Source: Cruorifilaria tuberocauda
Taxonomy: Eukaryota; Nematoda; Chromadorea; Rhabditida; Onchocercidae
Assembly (NCBI GenBank): GCA_013365365.1
Contig: JABVXU010000001.1
Span: forward strand, 372,001 to 436,000
Direction of reading: 5' to 3'
DNA length: 64,000 nt
Shown: in pieces, positions 1-11,852 of the stretch
How the letters are laid out: every line of letters begins with the position of its first letter
How positions within the stretch are numbered: position 1 is the first letter of the stretch
Notes under the pieces: model-generated
The model's input: only the letters and a program-made list of their open reading frames with translations
Told to the model about the DNA's origin: nothing
Database searches by the model: none
Position numbers and translations under genes: made by a program

Positions 1-931
1 TCATAAATTAATTATAACTTTGAATTTGTATTACAAGAAATTTTCAAATAAAATTCGCTACATTATAATTATTTTGTTGCTTATTTCTTCTTATAAACAG
101 AATAATAAACAAGAGAGAAATCGACTAAGGAGTGAAAATGGATCATAAAGAATTAGTAGAGCTCATATATCAATGCATTTAGCTTAGGAGGAGAGGAGAG
201 TAAAGCTATTAAGATGAGAATTCCATCAAGTAGTGGTCAACTGAAAGTAATGATTAATTTCCAAGAAGTTCTGGAACAACTTGGAACTGGAACAATTCTG
301 CGATATTATCATTTTGTATTTGAAATAAATTAAAAAGATGATAAAGTTCGATAATTGTCTTGCTCGAGAATTGAAATGAAAATCAAAAAAATTTGTTATT
401 TTGGAGCGAATTTGGCAGATTGTTTACTTCAGATTTCTCTAATCTCACAAAGGCACAGTATATGGGATAAATCTAGTAAATCGATAATATAGCATATAGA
501 AAGTATAACTCTTTCAGTCTATTAACTGATAAAAAGAGCTTAGTTGTTATCTGTAAATTTACGATTTTTTTCTATACGACCCCTTTAATATGAACCAATC
601 GATGCATCAAAAATAAAATGAATAGAACTGCGAAATTTTGCTATATCTATTAGATAACTTTTTATTAGCCAACTATTTTTACTTCTTCAACTACAGAACT
701 GCCTTTGTGATTGAAAAAAATATGGAGAATATTTTCGATGAGTATAAATTATAGATTTTTAGAATATTGAAATAAAACAAACTTATTTTTTGTTTTTGCT
801 CATTATTTCTTATTTGATCGGAAAAGATATTATCGAGTTCATTTGTTCTATTGCAATATACTAATTGAAATTGCTAATTACTTCTTATGTTTAAATAAGA
901 TTTCATATTTCAATAACTTTTAAATTTGCAG
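1..931. other. Upstream stretch without a recognised exon
   Basis: This AT-rich stretch precedes the first recognisable exon of the acyl-CoA synthetase gene. I could not find the missing N-terminal part (about 100 residues) of that enzyme here. It is probably spread over exons left of the window, and this stretch would then be intron. A short ATG-initiated frame at 138-182 stops after 14 codons and shows no resemblance to the family. Confidence 0.5.
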
Positions 932-3900
932 ATGAAATGCGCTGGCAAATAATGGATTCAACGTCGAGATTCGCCTTCGTCGTACCACATGCATTGGATA
1001 ATGTATCGGCGGTATTTAATGAGCTCAATATCGATCATAGGGTATATAAAAATTGTGATAAATTCAACCGAATAATTTTAGAACATATTCTTTACAATTA
1101 AAAGAGTGCAAAGTAACGGAAAGAAGTTGAATTTAGGTAATTTGCATTGGTAATCGCCAACTATCGAAAGGATTCCCAATATTGAATGATTTGGCCCTGA
1201 CAGCAGCTAGTTGTTCTTCAACCTATCCGGAAATGACTCCGGAAGAGGACATTATCTTCTTGCCCTATTCTACGGGAACAAGCGGACCACGGAAAGGCGT
1301 AGCTATCACGCATTTTGTCCTCAACGCTATGCTAAAGACATTCAACAAGTGAGATATTTTCCATTATTTCTCTGTTTCATTCAAAAATCTCGATATTTAG
1401 TAAATTAATCGAATGATAGATCAAAACCGATAGTAATATTTATCAATTTCGTAAAAAGAGATAGAATTAGAAAAGATATGGTAGGAATAGCATATAAAAT
1501 TAACGAAAGTAAATTAATCCGGGAAAAATTAAGACGGAAAAATTAGACGGAAAATTAAGCTAAGAAGCTATAACATCGTTCTGTATTCATATCAACTCAT
1601 ATCAGTCGCAGTTCCAAAGTGTCCTATCATTATTAACTCTAATACAATTGCAGGTTTTATTACTAGTTTATCGGAACATTCAAATCAAATATCATACAAC
1701 GTCCATTCTATTTTCCTATTCACTTTTAGAGATTCTGCTGTCTTCTTCATCACTGTCTCAAAAAATGTAAATTTATTTTCAGTAGAGAAGCTTATGATTT
1801 ACCAAGTCGTGGTGAATTCATTCTCTCCAACGCTCTATTTCATGATACCTTCGGACGTGACGTACTCTTTTCATCGTTATTAAATGGTGCAACAGTGGTA
1901 ACATTTACAGATGATGTAGAAACATTGGCAAAATGCATTCATTCATATAAGGTTTAATATTATTTTCTAATTATCTTAAATTATTTTACTACCATTTTGC
2001 TCATTAAATCACTGTTACATAGTTGCATATTATGATTATCATATCATAGTATTTTCATTTAATTAAATACGATTCTAATCCAAATGCTTCCTTTCTTGTC
2101 TTATTAGACTTTTTAGAATGAATTTTGTATGGGTTGAAATTTTTTGGTTTAAATTAACTAATTCTTTTACAGGTAAAAACACTATTCGTCAATCCTACTA
2201 CTCTCAGGCATCTTTGTAATACAGATGTAATTAATCATTATCCATATTATCATTTGAAAACAGTTGTTATTGGAACGGAGGCGATTGGTGAAGATACGAT
2301 AAAGAGTGCATATCGATGTTTACCGTCTGTTAAGCATTTCAGTGCCGGTATGATAATTTTTTCATTTTTGATATTAACTTTGTCCAATTCTTATTTCTTC
2401 TGGAATGAGCTAGAAAGAAAGATAATTTGCCTGGATTTGTTTAATTCTTTAATTATATGAAGCGGTAGTTCCTGCTTCCGACAAGAACAATTAATTCATT
2501 CCAATTATTATGGTTTAAATATAAATGCAATGTTCCACTCTATTCTCTCAGTTATCAGCTTACCGTTCATGTTCCTCTTTTAACTAGTTATCAGTTTGCA
2601 GCTAATCTATTTCAAGTTCTGTACTTCAGTATTTCAGTTTACGAAATGACTGAAGCAGGAATTATTAGCCGAACAACCAAATTTTCTCCTTTCATATCTC
2701 GTTCATGTGGAACATTGTGTGCTGGTCTCAGCATGATGGCAATTTCTTTCTCATTTCGTTTAATTTTGTTTTAAGAAATGGATTTTTTTCCTTTTCAAGA
2801 ACTTTACATTAACATAATCTTTTGAAAATCGAATATTTCAGTTGTTAAAAGGTGGCTCGCCGAAAATAGTAAAATTTTATTATAGATTATAGGATCAGCT
2901 TTGTTAAGAATAATAGTAAATAAGAATAAATTTGTTAAGGTAATAGATATGGTTAGTGGAGTTGAAGTAGGGATAAATCAGCAAGGCCTTATTCTGCTCC
3001 GAGGACAAACTGTAGTATCACCATATTGGAAGGACGATAAAGCTACATTCGAGGATTTTCAACGAAACGGCTGGAGAAATACTGGTATAGATTTGACATA
3101 TTTCATTAAAATAAATTTAAAGAAAGAAAAAAGACTGCTGTTGAGAAAAACAACACATTTACAGATTTTATGCGAACTTACATAGAATTGATAACATTCA
3201 ATTAAAAACAATTAATACCTCCAAAATTGCCTCTTAGAAACAAAGATACTTTGTAAAATCTTATTGTGAAGATATGCTCTTTGTTTCATTTTATGTGATC
3301 TCCTTAAATATAAGTTAAACAATAAAAAAATCCTTCAGTATAATCAGGTGATCCCTTTTTCGCACTCTCTCTTGCTTTCCCTTCAAAGACTCTCTCTCTT
3401 TCTATCTCTCCAAAGAAATGATCATTCCTTTACCATTGATCATCTTCACACATAATCTATACGCTACATCTATGTCAACAAAATTACCATTCACTTATCC
3501 AATTCAGTTACGTAATTGATGGGACAGTCAATCTATCATCTGCCATCGATAAGAACATTCGATTTCATCTCTTCAGTCCCACCGTTTGAATTAATAATCG
3601 ATCCTTGAATGATCAATAAATCGCGAAGAAATATTCATTCAATGGAACTGTTTCCTAAAATACTCTTGCTAATCTTCCATGAACCAAAAGTCTTCACAAA
3701 TGTTTATGGAATGATCTACTAAACAAAATAAACTTTCTGCGACTATAGAAAAATGTTTATTAAATAAGGTGCGAAGCGTACTCAGAATACTCAGAACTCA
3801 GAATTGTACTCAGAATTGAATACCAAAAAAGTCAAGTGATTGTCTAGTGAGAACATGAAATGATTCAAGTGAATTTTATAGGTGATATCGGATTTTATGA

Positions 3901-4779
3901 TGAAGATGGTAATGTATTTCTCGTTGATCGAGAAAAACAGATGATTAAGGTTGATGGTTTTCAGGTAGATTTTTTAAATTCTGTCACCATATTTTTAATA
4001 TCCGAAAAAGTTAAATTTAGTTGTATTTATAAAAAAATTGATTTTTGCACTCTCATAAATTATGAAACTTGTGAAACTTTAACGACTTAAAACTCTGAAG
4101 AAATTCTGGAGAAAATTATATCTGCCCAATGAATTTCACGTCCAGGTGACACCACAAGAGTTGGAATCAATCCTGTTAACTCATCCTGCTATTGCTGAAG
4201 CAGCAATTGTACCGGCTACAAAAGGAAATCAACAAGAAATACCGGTAGCTTTCGTAGTGCTTAAACCTCGCGTACCTGCCACGGCTGAGCAGATAAAGGA
4301 ATTTATTAATGGTACCTTTTGAATTTTTTCGATCTAAATTCTTTGTAGAAGAGGAATTGATCTACTTTAATGGAAATTTAATATTGTAAAGGCAACATAG
4401 CAGTTCATCACTGAAAGAAAATCTCTTGGTGAGTTGTGGGGTTAGATGTCATTGCTGAGAGGAAAAGAAATGTTATTAATCAAGTGAAGAAGAAGAGGAT
4501 GGCTGTACAAAGAAGAGAATTGTAAAGATAATTCATATTCTAACCATATCTTTTGAAATCTCATAAGTAACTAACTATTCTTCAAAAAAAATTTTCATGA
4601 ATTTCATAAAAATATTGCATTCACATCTCATAATAACTGTACCGCTGATTTCATTTTCAGAGCGCGTGATGCGTCATAAACAGGTGAATGTCGTAGTTAT
4701 AGCAATGACATTACCCCGATCACCAGGAGGTAAAATACTTTGGCGATTGTTACGTGAAGCTGCTGATAGGTACACATAA
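932..4779 (+). CDS. Acyl-CoA synthetase / 4-coumarate-CoA-ligase-like AMP-forming enzyme, 5'-partial
   Basis: Adenylate-forming enzyme that would activate a carboxylic acid with ATP and join it to CoA. Nine exons splice in phase: 932-1041, 1137-1348, 1783-1951, 2173-2347, 2638-2724, 2893-3084, 3882-3964, 4146-4311 and 4661-4779 (stop TAA). Exon 2 carries the AMP-binding P-loop PYSTGTSGPRKGV. Exon 5 has YEMTEAG (A5-type motif). Exons 6-7 join to NTGDIGFYDEDG and VDREKQMIKVDGFQ, the TGD and hinge motifs. The last exon has PRSPGGKILWRLL with the C-terminal catalytic lysine. About 437 codons are visible against about 540 in the family, so roughly 100 N-terminal residues lie upstream. The motifs are solid. 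The acid substrate cannot be told, and I see no clear C-terminal peroxisomal targeting tripeptide (it ends RYT). Firefly-luciferase-like and long-chain acyl-CoA synthetase relatives are alternatives within the superfamily. Confidence 0.88.
3777..3825. repeat. Short degenerate tandem repeat in an intron
   Basis: The unit 'tactcagaa' or a shortened form of it recurs about four times within roughly 45 bases, in the intron just before the TGD exon of the acyl-CoA synthetase gene. It looks like a small local expansion with no evident function. Confidence 0.6.
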
Positions 4780-4981
4780 ATCGTACTCTCAATTACAGTT
4801 ATTCTTCATTTCTTCGCTTGTAATCAGAAGTGGTGTTGCTATCACAAAACTCTGTTGTAAAAAAAGTAAAATATGTAAAGTGATTGTCCGAATTACGTTC
4901 AGAAAGGAAAATGAGTAAGGATATTTATTTCGTTTACTCAATCCATATAAAATATTAACAGTAGATGTTTCGTTATAGCCC

Positions 4982-4987
4982 AATAAA
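4982..4987 (+). terminator. Candidate poly(A) signal of the acyl-CoA synthetase gene
   Basis: An AATAAA hexamer about 200 bases after the stop codon on the same strand. This is positional evidence only; the DNA is AT-rich, so chance occurrence is possible. Confidence 0.35.
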
Positions 4988-7900
4988 TTTTCAACTATAA
5001 ATGTTACTTAAATTTTTTAAATTGAAAAAAATGATTATGTTTGCTGTCCGTGGTCGCTTCATTTTTGAAATTTGCATTTGTTATTTTTGGATTATTTCTG
5101 ATAACCTGATTTTTCGAAACTTTTCACTCGTGAAATTTTATACAATGTAGTAAATACCATGCGTAATATTATTTCAGCTAAAATTGACAATAAATTGTAG
5201 CAGAAAGAAAAATGGAATAATTTCGATCGTATTATTTCACTTTCCTGAATTGTTTGATATCTTAGTTTTACTTTCATTTTCAGTAATTGAACAGAGTGCG
5301 TTGATCGGAATTTTATATTGACCAGAACTGTATATATATGTGTTCACTATTTAGTAATAAGATAATGTGATGATGAATAATAAAATTAAACACTGATATG
5401 TTTTTCGTAGAATTATTCATTATAAAACGAATGATGAAGTAGTGATAACACTATAATAAGCGATAAGAGATGTGATGATATCAGATGGGAAAGTTTAGAT
5501 TGCCCTCATTTATGAATTCTATCAGAAGAGAAATATTCCTTGCGTTTGTAGGATCAATCAGTATTACCTATTTTCGCATAGGCAAACTTGTTTTATCATT
5601 TTAATCGTCAATTACCTCCTCCTTTCACTTCAATTTTATCCCACCCTACTTTCCTTCTCCTCCGTAATTCATCCCTTTCACCTCTTTCCACCGTCTTTTC
5701 CGGGTCACAATATCGGTAAACCAAAATGTCAATATTATACGAAAAGTTATATTTATTTGTTATTGAAAAATTATACTTTTTACTGAAAATGAGTGATAAA
5801 ATCTTCATATCATTCAATAATGATCAATGGTTCGTTTAAGAAATAAATATTGAATAGTACACATTTGTAGTCTTTTTTTTGACATTTTTAGCTTTCTATA
5901 TTTCTGTCCTGTGGTTTAATCATCTTAACATTTTCGATATTTCAATAAAATCTCGTTTAAGAACTTTTGCTTCAGATGTTAAAGGAACTTAAAATTAAAA
6001 ATTTCAAACTAAAATTTCGTAATGTTTTTCACTCATAGAATAATGCAAATACATTTCAAATGTTTCGAAAGAAATTATCATATCTATCAAAGTCTTACTC
6101 GAAAGAACAGATTATTATAAATCTTTGATAAATAGAATGTTTCAATAATGCAAGAAGCATACAAACACAAATTGTTCAATTTCATCGCTAGTGAATTTCA
6201 CTTACCAAAGTGATCATTGTCGTGAAAAAACGAATTCACAGAAGAGGAAATGTTAAATTCGTAGATGTTGAATATGCTCAGCCTAAGCAGATCGTTTGCT
6301 TTGTTTTGTCGCAGCCCACTGTCACTTCACTTTTCATCTTCAAGGAATGACTAAAAGTCATTTACTCTTATCACAGTTTCATTATCCTCCTGCAGGAATG
6401 GGTGGGAGATTTACCATTTGCACAATTCTCATTTCAATTGTTTCAGTTAACTAGTTAGCTATCTATAAACTCACCTACATTGCTTCATCAGTTTCACAAT
6501 TTTTATCGATATGCAGTGAGTGTATGAGGCTATCAACTATCATTATCAATCATTCTTAATCTTCATGGCCTCAACGCCTACTCAAGCTAGTGGACGGCCT
6601 AAACAGTGGGAACCAATTCCTCACAGTCTCACTTTGAATGAGATCATCACTGCTCCATTCTTCCTTTCAATTATTATGAAGACCTGTTGCAGGTTTCGAA
6701 ATCCCAAGTGTTACGAAAACACTAAACGCTATCAATTCCATTCCTGGTTATCCAGAGGACCCTAACTCAATTATCTCCTGTTCCGTGACTCGACTATATT
6801 CCAACAAACGATCATCTAGCCTTGGTTGTTACCCTATATAACTTCTGTAAAAGAATGAAAGCTTCATCGAACGACTCGATTGTAGTAAAACGAAAACCAA
6901 TTCTATCTACCTTCCCGACCAACACTGCACTGAATTTATTCTAAAGAATGGTAGTTTTCATATCAAAAGATTACTTAGTGGAATATTCCTCTGACAATCT
7001 TGTGCTTTTATTTGAAACTAGCTGTTAGAGAAGTTTATAAAATCTTTGTTGAAAAATTGAATCCATTTGAAGTCCACCAAATTCCTTTTTTGGTATCTCA
7101 GACTTATTTCCTTTTGTATGACGCGTGTAAATCGACCTCTAATTCATACATTTTTAATTAATGCTTGCAAAGTTTTAGAATTTCATAAATAGAAGTGAAC
7201 CTTTTTTTGTTTCACAACTCACAAACATTCAAGAAGAACAGATAGTTAATGAGAAATCATTGAAATAGTTCTTATCAATAATGAAATATTCGCAAGAGAT
7301 GAATTGATTGCTGTTGTCATGTTTCGTGAAGACAATTAACAAAAAAACCTGCTTCCGTAATTTCTTCTCCTTTCTCTCTCTGAATAATTTGACATAATTT
7401 CCAAACTGAATTCTTTTTCACTTTTTAAAATGAAAAATATTTTATTGAATCGTTTTATTTAAAATAGCTGTCTTAATGATATTTGGTTTATGTGAATTGT
7501 AATTTCTCAGCGATTTTTTTATTGCTTTAAGAAAAACTTAAATAAAACTATTTCTAAAACTAAAACATAATTAAATATAAAGTTATTTCTCTAAATTAAC
7601 AATTTAAAGTTTTCAGTATTCCTCATGACAATTTATATAGTCATTTGGAAGTTTTTGATTCTTCCATAACACATACTTTTATTTCAAATGTGCGAAATTA
7701 AATTTATACTATAATGACTTCATTCACTAAGTAAAATTTAATTTTTCAAAAACTTAATTTTTGCTAGCACTAAAATTGTGTTAAAATAATTCTAATGGAA
7801 TTCAATAACAAGTACAACTTATTTGCATTATTTTTTATCAAAATAATGAAAAATGGAATAAATTCGTCTTTTGCACGAAAAGATAATGATAAGGAGAAAT

Positions 7901-9094
7901 TGCATATGCAATGATTAATTAAATTTTAACTTTGGTACTTTTGGGTGTAACTGCCAAATACTTTGAACTTTTCACTTCACATCAATGAATAATTCGAGGA
8001 ATTATTACTACACACAGTTAGAGAATTGTAAATTTCCTAGGATCACTAATAATACAAAAATACTGATGACAAATCAATTTGTTTGCTGATCTTCTGGTTC
8101 TTCGGCATCAATTAGCAGTTTCAAAATAGTATACTACAGAATGATAAAATTTTTCTCGCAATTTACCCGTCAGGTTTTTTTATTTTTCTCAAGAATCTGT
8201 CACTAATGAAGAAGTTCTGATGTCTTAGAATTAATTTGTGCTTCAGTAATGAAAATTTTCTGAACAAAAAGAAATGCTTTTGTTTTTATGCAATCTTAAA
8301 AATTTCCAGTAAAATTAGAATATTTGTCTGTTGCAAAAAGTGCTTCGCAGAAGAAGAAATGATAATTTTACCTAATTCGTTTATTTTAAGGTTGGAAAGA
8401 GTAAAATTAGTGCAAACATTTTTTTCTCGAATTGCATTAAGCCATGGAAGAAGTGAATGAAATTCAGCACTTGAAAGATTTTTGAAATTCATTTCTTCTT
8501 TCAACTTAGGAAAATTCTAAAAGGAATTGATTAATCTAGTCTTAGCCTAATTAAGGCATAATTCCTGTCTAATTATCCTGCTATTAATTTTTAGTTGAAG
8601 TACTTCTGTAAGAAAAAGACAATAATAATACGAATACGAATACAAAAATAGTTGTGAAATCGTCGGGCAACAAAGACATTTGTTTGTGACAATCAACAAA
8701 TTATTATTGTGTCTTTGTGAAACTGAAAATTTATATAATTCAATTTTACGCACTCATTGAACTGATAATTTCATCCGTTTAATTATCAATTTATAATCAA
8801 AAAAAGTACCTTTTAACAACTAATAAAATTGAAGATTTATTCCATGGACAAATAGTTGCATTAGTTCATTCTTTAAAAAGATTTAAAATTAGTTCATTCT
8901 CCACACACTCATCCACCCATTCAATCTCTCACAAACGAGTCTTCAATATGCATTTCTTTTTTATGTGGAAATATTGTTCTAACTTGTTTCGAATAATAAA
9001 TACGTATATATCGGTTCATAGTCAAAAGCGAATTGGTAGCGATATATTGCATTGTTTTAAATAATTTCCTTTAAAAAAAATCATTTTTCAGATT
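4988..9094. other. Gene-poor intergenic stretch of about 4.1 kb
   Basis: AT-rich sequence with only short, overlapping open frames on both strands (none above about 85 codons). I recognise no conserved motif, exon pair with good splice phase, tRNA or large repeat. A slightly GC-richer patch near 6,280-6,840 contains a frame of 81 codons at 6520-6765 with no recognisable domain. I treat it as non-coding. Confidence 0.5.
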
Positions 9095-11173
9095 ATGAAT
9101 TTGGATCATACACTTCTAATAATTTTACTTTCTATCATTGAACTGAATGAAAGTGATGGAACAAATCCTATTAAATTTTATTCTACATTTGGGAATGGGG
9201 CATATTATTATCAAAGTGATTTTTCGAAGCAGAATAGTTTTTTGTAAGTTTTGAAGTACATGCAAATCATAACCACTTCAAAATTACCACTAGCTGCTGA
9301 TTAATCTAATAGTTGTATTTCTAATTCGACTTAAAGATATACAATATTTCTGATTGAAACTTGTGAGACATGCAGCTTGTTGCACTTAAATATATTTTTG
9401 CTTATTACTTTTGAAAAGTTTTGAATAGAAAAGAGTGGGTATCGCTGAGGTGAGTAATTTCAATCTCTCATTCTCAATCAACACCCAGAAATTTCAAGGT
9501 GATTTCGCTCTCAGAATGAAGCCACTTATTATACGCCGTGGAAGCATTGGTTCTGTTCTAGAAAATTACGCGATTATCTGCAATCAATCGATATCGTAAG
9601 GAATGACACACTACGGGTTATCTTAAACGCTGGCAATATCTCAATTGATCATTATAATCTTAAATATCAATTACATACTTATGAAAACACCATTGAATCA
9701 TCTGAAATGGGAAAATTATGCCATTTAAAAGTTTTCGAAATAAAGGTGGTAACTTTTGCTTACCTTTTCTTAAGCTTAGAAGTAAACTTAGTTTTATATA
9801 TTTTATATTCCAATGTTTTGCATGTATCAGACTAATACTAAATTAAGAAAAAGAAAAAATGGATAAAAATAGAGAATATGAGACGAATAAAATTAAAGAT
9901 GAAGCAATTATTAACTTAATTTCCATATTTATAATAGAGCAATAGTTGCAGTTAAATTCAGAGTAATGCTAATTTTAATGCACAGAATAATTGCTGCAAA
10001 TGATGCAATTGATTTTCATATAATTGTAAACAAAATTTATCCTTTTATCAATGTCAGTTTAGAATTTAGGTAAATATGAAAGTATGAAAAAAAGTTGAAC
10101 CGAGAGAACTGAGTAATGTAAATTTTAATTGATTTAAATTAATTAATGAACAATCTTTATAGTTAAAATTCAGCTTTTCAGCTTTAATTTGCTGCTAATC
10201 ATTATCAGTGCCATAAGGATTATGTTAAGAAAAGATTTCGAATGAGTAGAGCTAATGATGAAATTGCCTTTATTTTATGCGGAATAACAGTAAAGTAGAA
10301 GCTAACCTATTAGAATTTAATTAGGAAAAAAAACTTTAAAAAATGTGGAATTGTTATTGCAATATTATGCAATCATAAATACATCATTAAAATTCGCCAT
10401 TGTTGACAGTGTACAACTAATAAGTAAAATTGAAAAAGTACTTGAACTGAGGGACAAAATCAGTAATTGAGATAATTCTAAAAGTATTTTAATGAATATA
10501 TCACCGTTGCAGGAACTGAGTAATATTTTTATCGGAAATGCAGAAAAACCAGTGAATCATATTTACTGGATGTGTCCACCATATGCTTGGTGTTGTGGTG
10601 CGGAATGTTGTCAACATTTCTACAGGTAAATTTTCTGTTTCCAATTTTATTTTCTTTCAATTTCCAGTAATCCGAGGAAATTTTCCCACAGTAAAATAAT
10701 ATGTAATTTGAAGAATCTGAAGTATTTTCCAGAACAAAATAATTAGCGAAAAGTTGTGTTTATCTTTTACAACATCTTTTTTGTTCTTGAGAATGGAAAA
10801 TTTTTATTGATTAAGTGGGATCCGTACTTCACTTGCATCATATGGAAGGCTCCATATTTTAAATTTAATTTTCGAGTTCTGATTTGAATTTCCTAATTCC
10901 ATTTATTTTATTTTCGTCTTCAAAAGTTTGATTACTGTGTGGAAATCATAGTAGCACTAAATTTACAGAGATCCATGGCCACTACTTGGACCAGATTTTT
11001 GTGAACTGGTTGCTGCGGTAACAATTTTCGTTGGTTTATTGGTCATTCCTGAAGTGTATCGCCGATGGAGAAAACGGAAAATGGACAATGCACAACAATC
11101 AGTGTCAACAGTTTCCCCGCGAACTGCTGGGCGCATTATGGCGAATGCGGAAAAGGCACAATTTCTCGCATAG
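9095..11173 (+). CDS. Small cysteine-rich single-pass membrane protein
   Basis: Predicted secretory-pathway protein of roughly 235 residues. The ATG at 9095 lies three bases behind a TTTTTCAG acceptor, consistent with trans-splicing. Exon 1 (9095-9243) encodes a hydrophobic leader MNLDHTLLIILLSI. Exon 9515-9745 is a luminal region (77 codons with two cysteines). Exon 10513-10625 holds a compact cysteine cluster, WMCPPYAWCCGAECC. Exon 10969-11173 gives DPWPLLGP, one transmembrane helix (LVAAVTIFVGLLVIPEVY), a basic stop-transfer RRWRKRKM and a 40-residue cytosolic tail. Exons 2-4 splice in phase. Joining exon 1 to exon 2 needs a very short extra exon around 9434-9449 or another donor, so that junction is uncertain. 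The layout (leader, Cys cluster, helix, basic tail) resembles nematode CX-module or VOPP1/shisa-like adaptors. The family is not identified with certainty. Confidence 0.7.
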
Positions 11174-11852
11174 TGTGAAGTTGCGAACTTCTTATGATAA
11201 TGAAAGGACCTTATCTGTATGAGGTCGCCAAATGTTCCGTCTATAAGTCTTCTATAAAGATTTTGTTTTTACAAAGGAATCTCGGGGAGAATCTCTTAAT
11301 GAGAAATTCAATGTAACAGGATTTATTTTACATATAAATCCTAGAAATAAAAATTCATACCGAATCTTTCCCTGCTAATGAACTCATTTCGGCTTATTTC
11401 TATAACCTTGTTAATCTACTAAACAACCGATCATTGGTTCAATCCTCAGATAAGAAGGATCGCATATCAACAACTAATACGCGGGATTGAACTGTTGCCA
11501 ACGTGAAAAACGAGATAGTTCATCAAAATGTCATGATTCTTCCATTCCAACTCTCATTGACTCATTAAGATGTTGAAATAAGAAAGGGAAAAGAGTGGAA
11601 GTTGAAGAGAGAGAGAAAGAAAAAGTAACATTGCAACATGAGGAGAAGTGAAATAATCTGCAATTAATGATGGAGTTGCGGAGGGATAAAGGAGAAAGTT
11701 AGAAGTAATGGGACAAATGGTTGGATAGACTATGCTAATCAAGATATTGTACAAGATAATATGATAATATTACTCAGTGATGAGTTGCAGAATCCAAAAC
11801 AATTCAAAACATTAAAAAGAGTTATGAATGGCTAGCACATAAACAAAGACCT
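11174..11852. other. Convergent intergenic region between the membrane protein and G-alpha genes
   Basis: The two genes end facing each other. An AATAAA at 11346-11351 about 170 bases after the upstream stop is the likely poly(A) signal on the plus strand. A purine-rich patch at 11575-11710 is the only other compositional feature. Confidence 0.45.

Noticed and set aside
1211..1408. Open frame of 65 codons over the AMP-binding exon
   Set aside because: The true exon (1137-1348) is read in another frame, which gives the P-loop PYSTGTSGPRKGV.
6520..6765. 81-codon frame in the 4 kb gene-poor stretch
   Set aside because: No motif, no splice partner and unremarkable composition.
11430..11495. tRNA-like B-box string (ggttcaatcctc)
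   Set aside because: No matching A-box or cloverleaf could be built around it.
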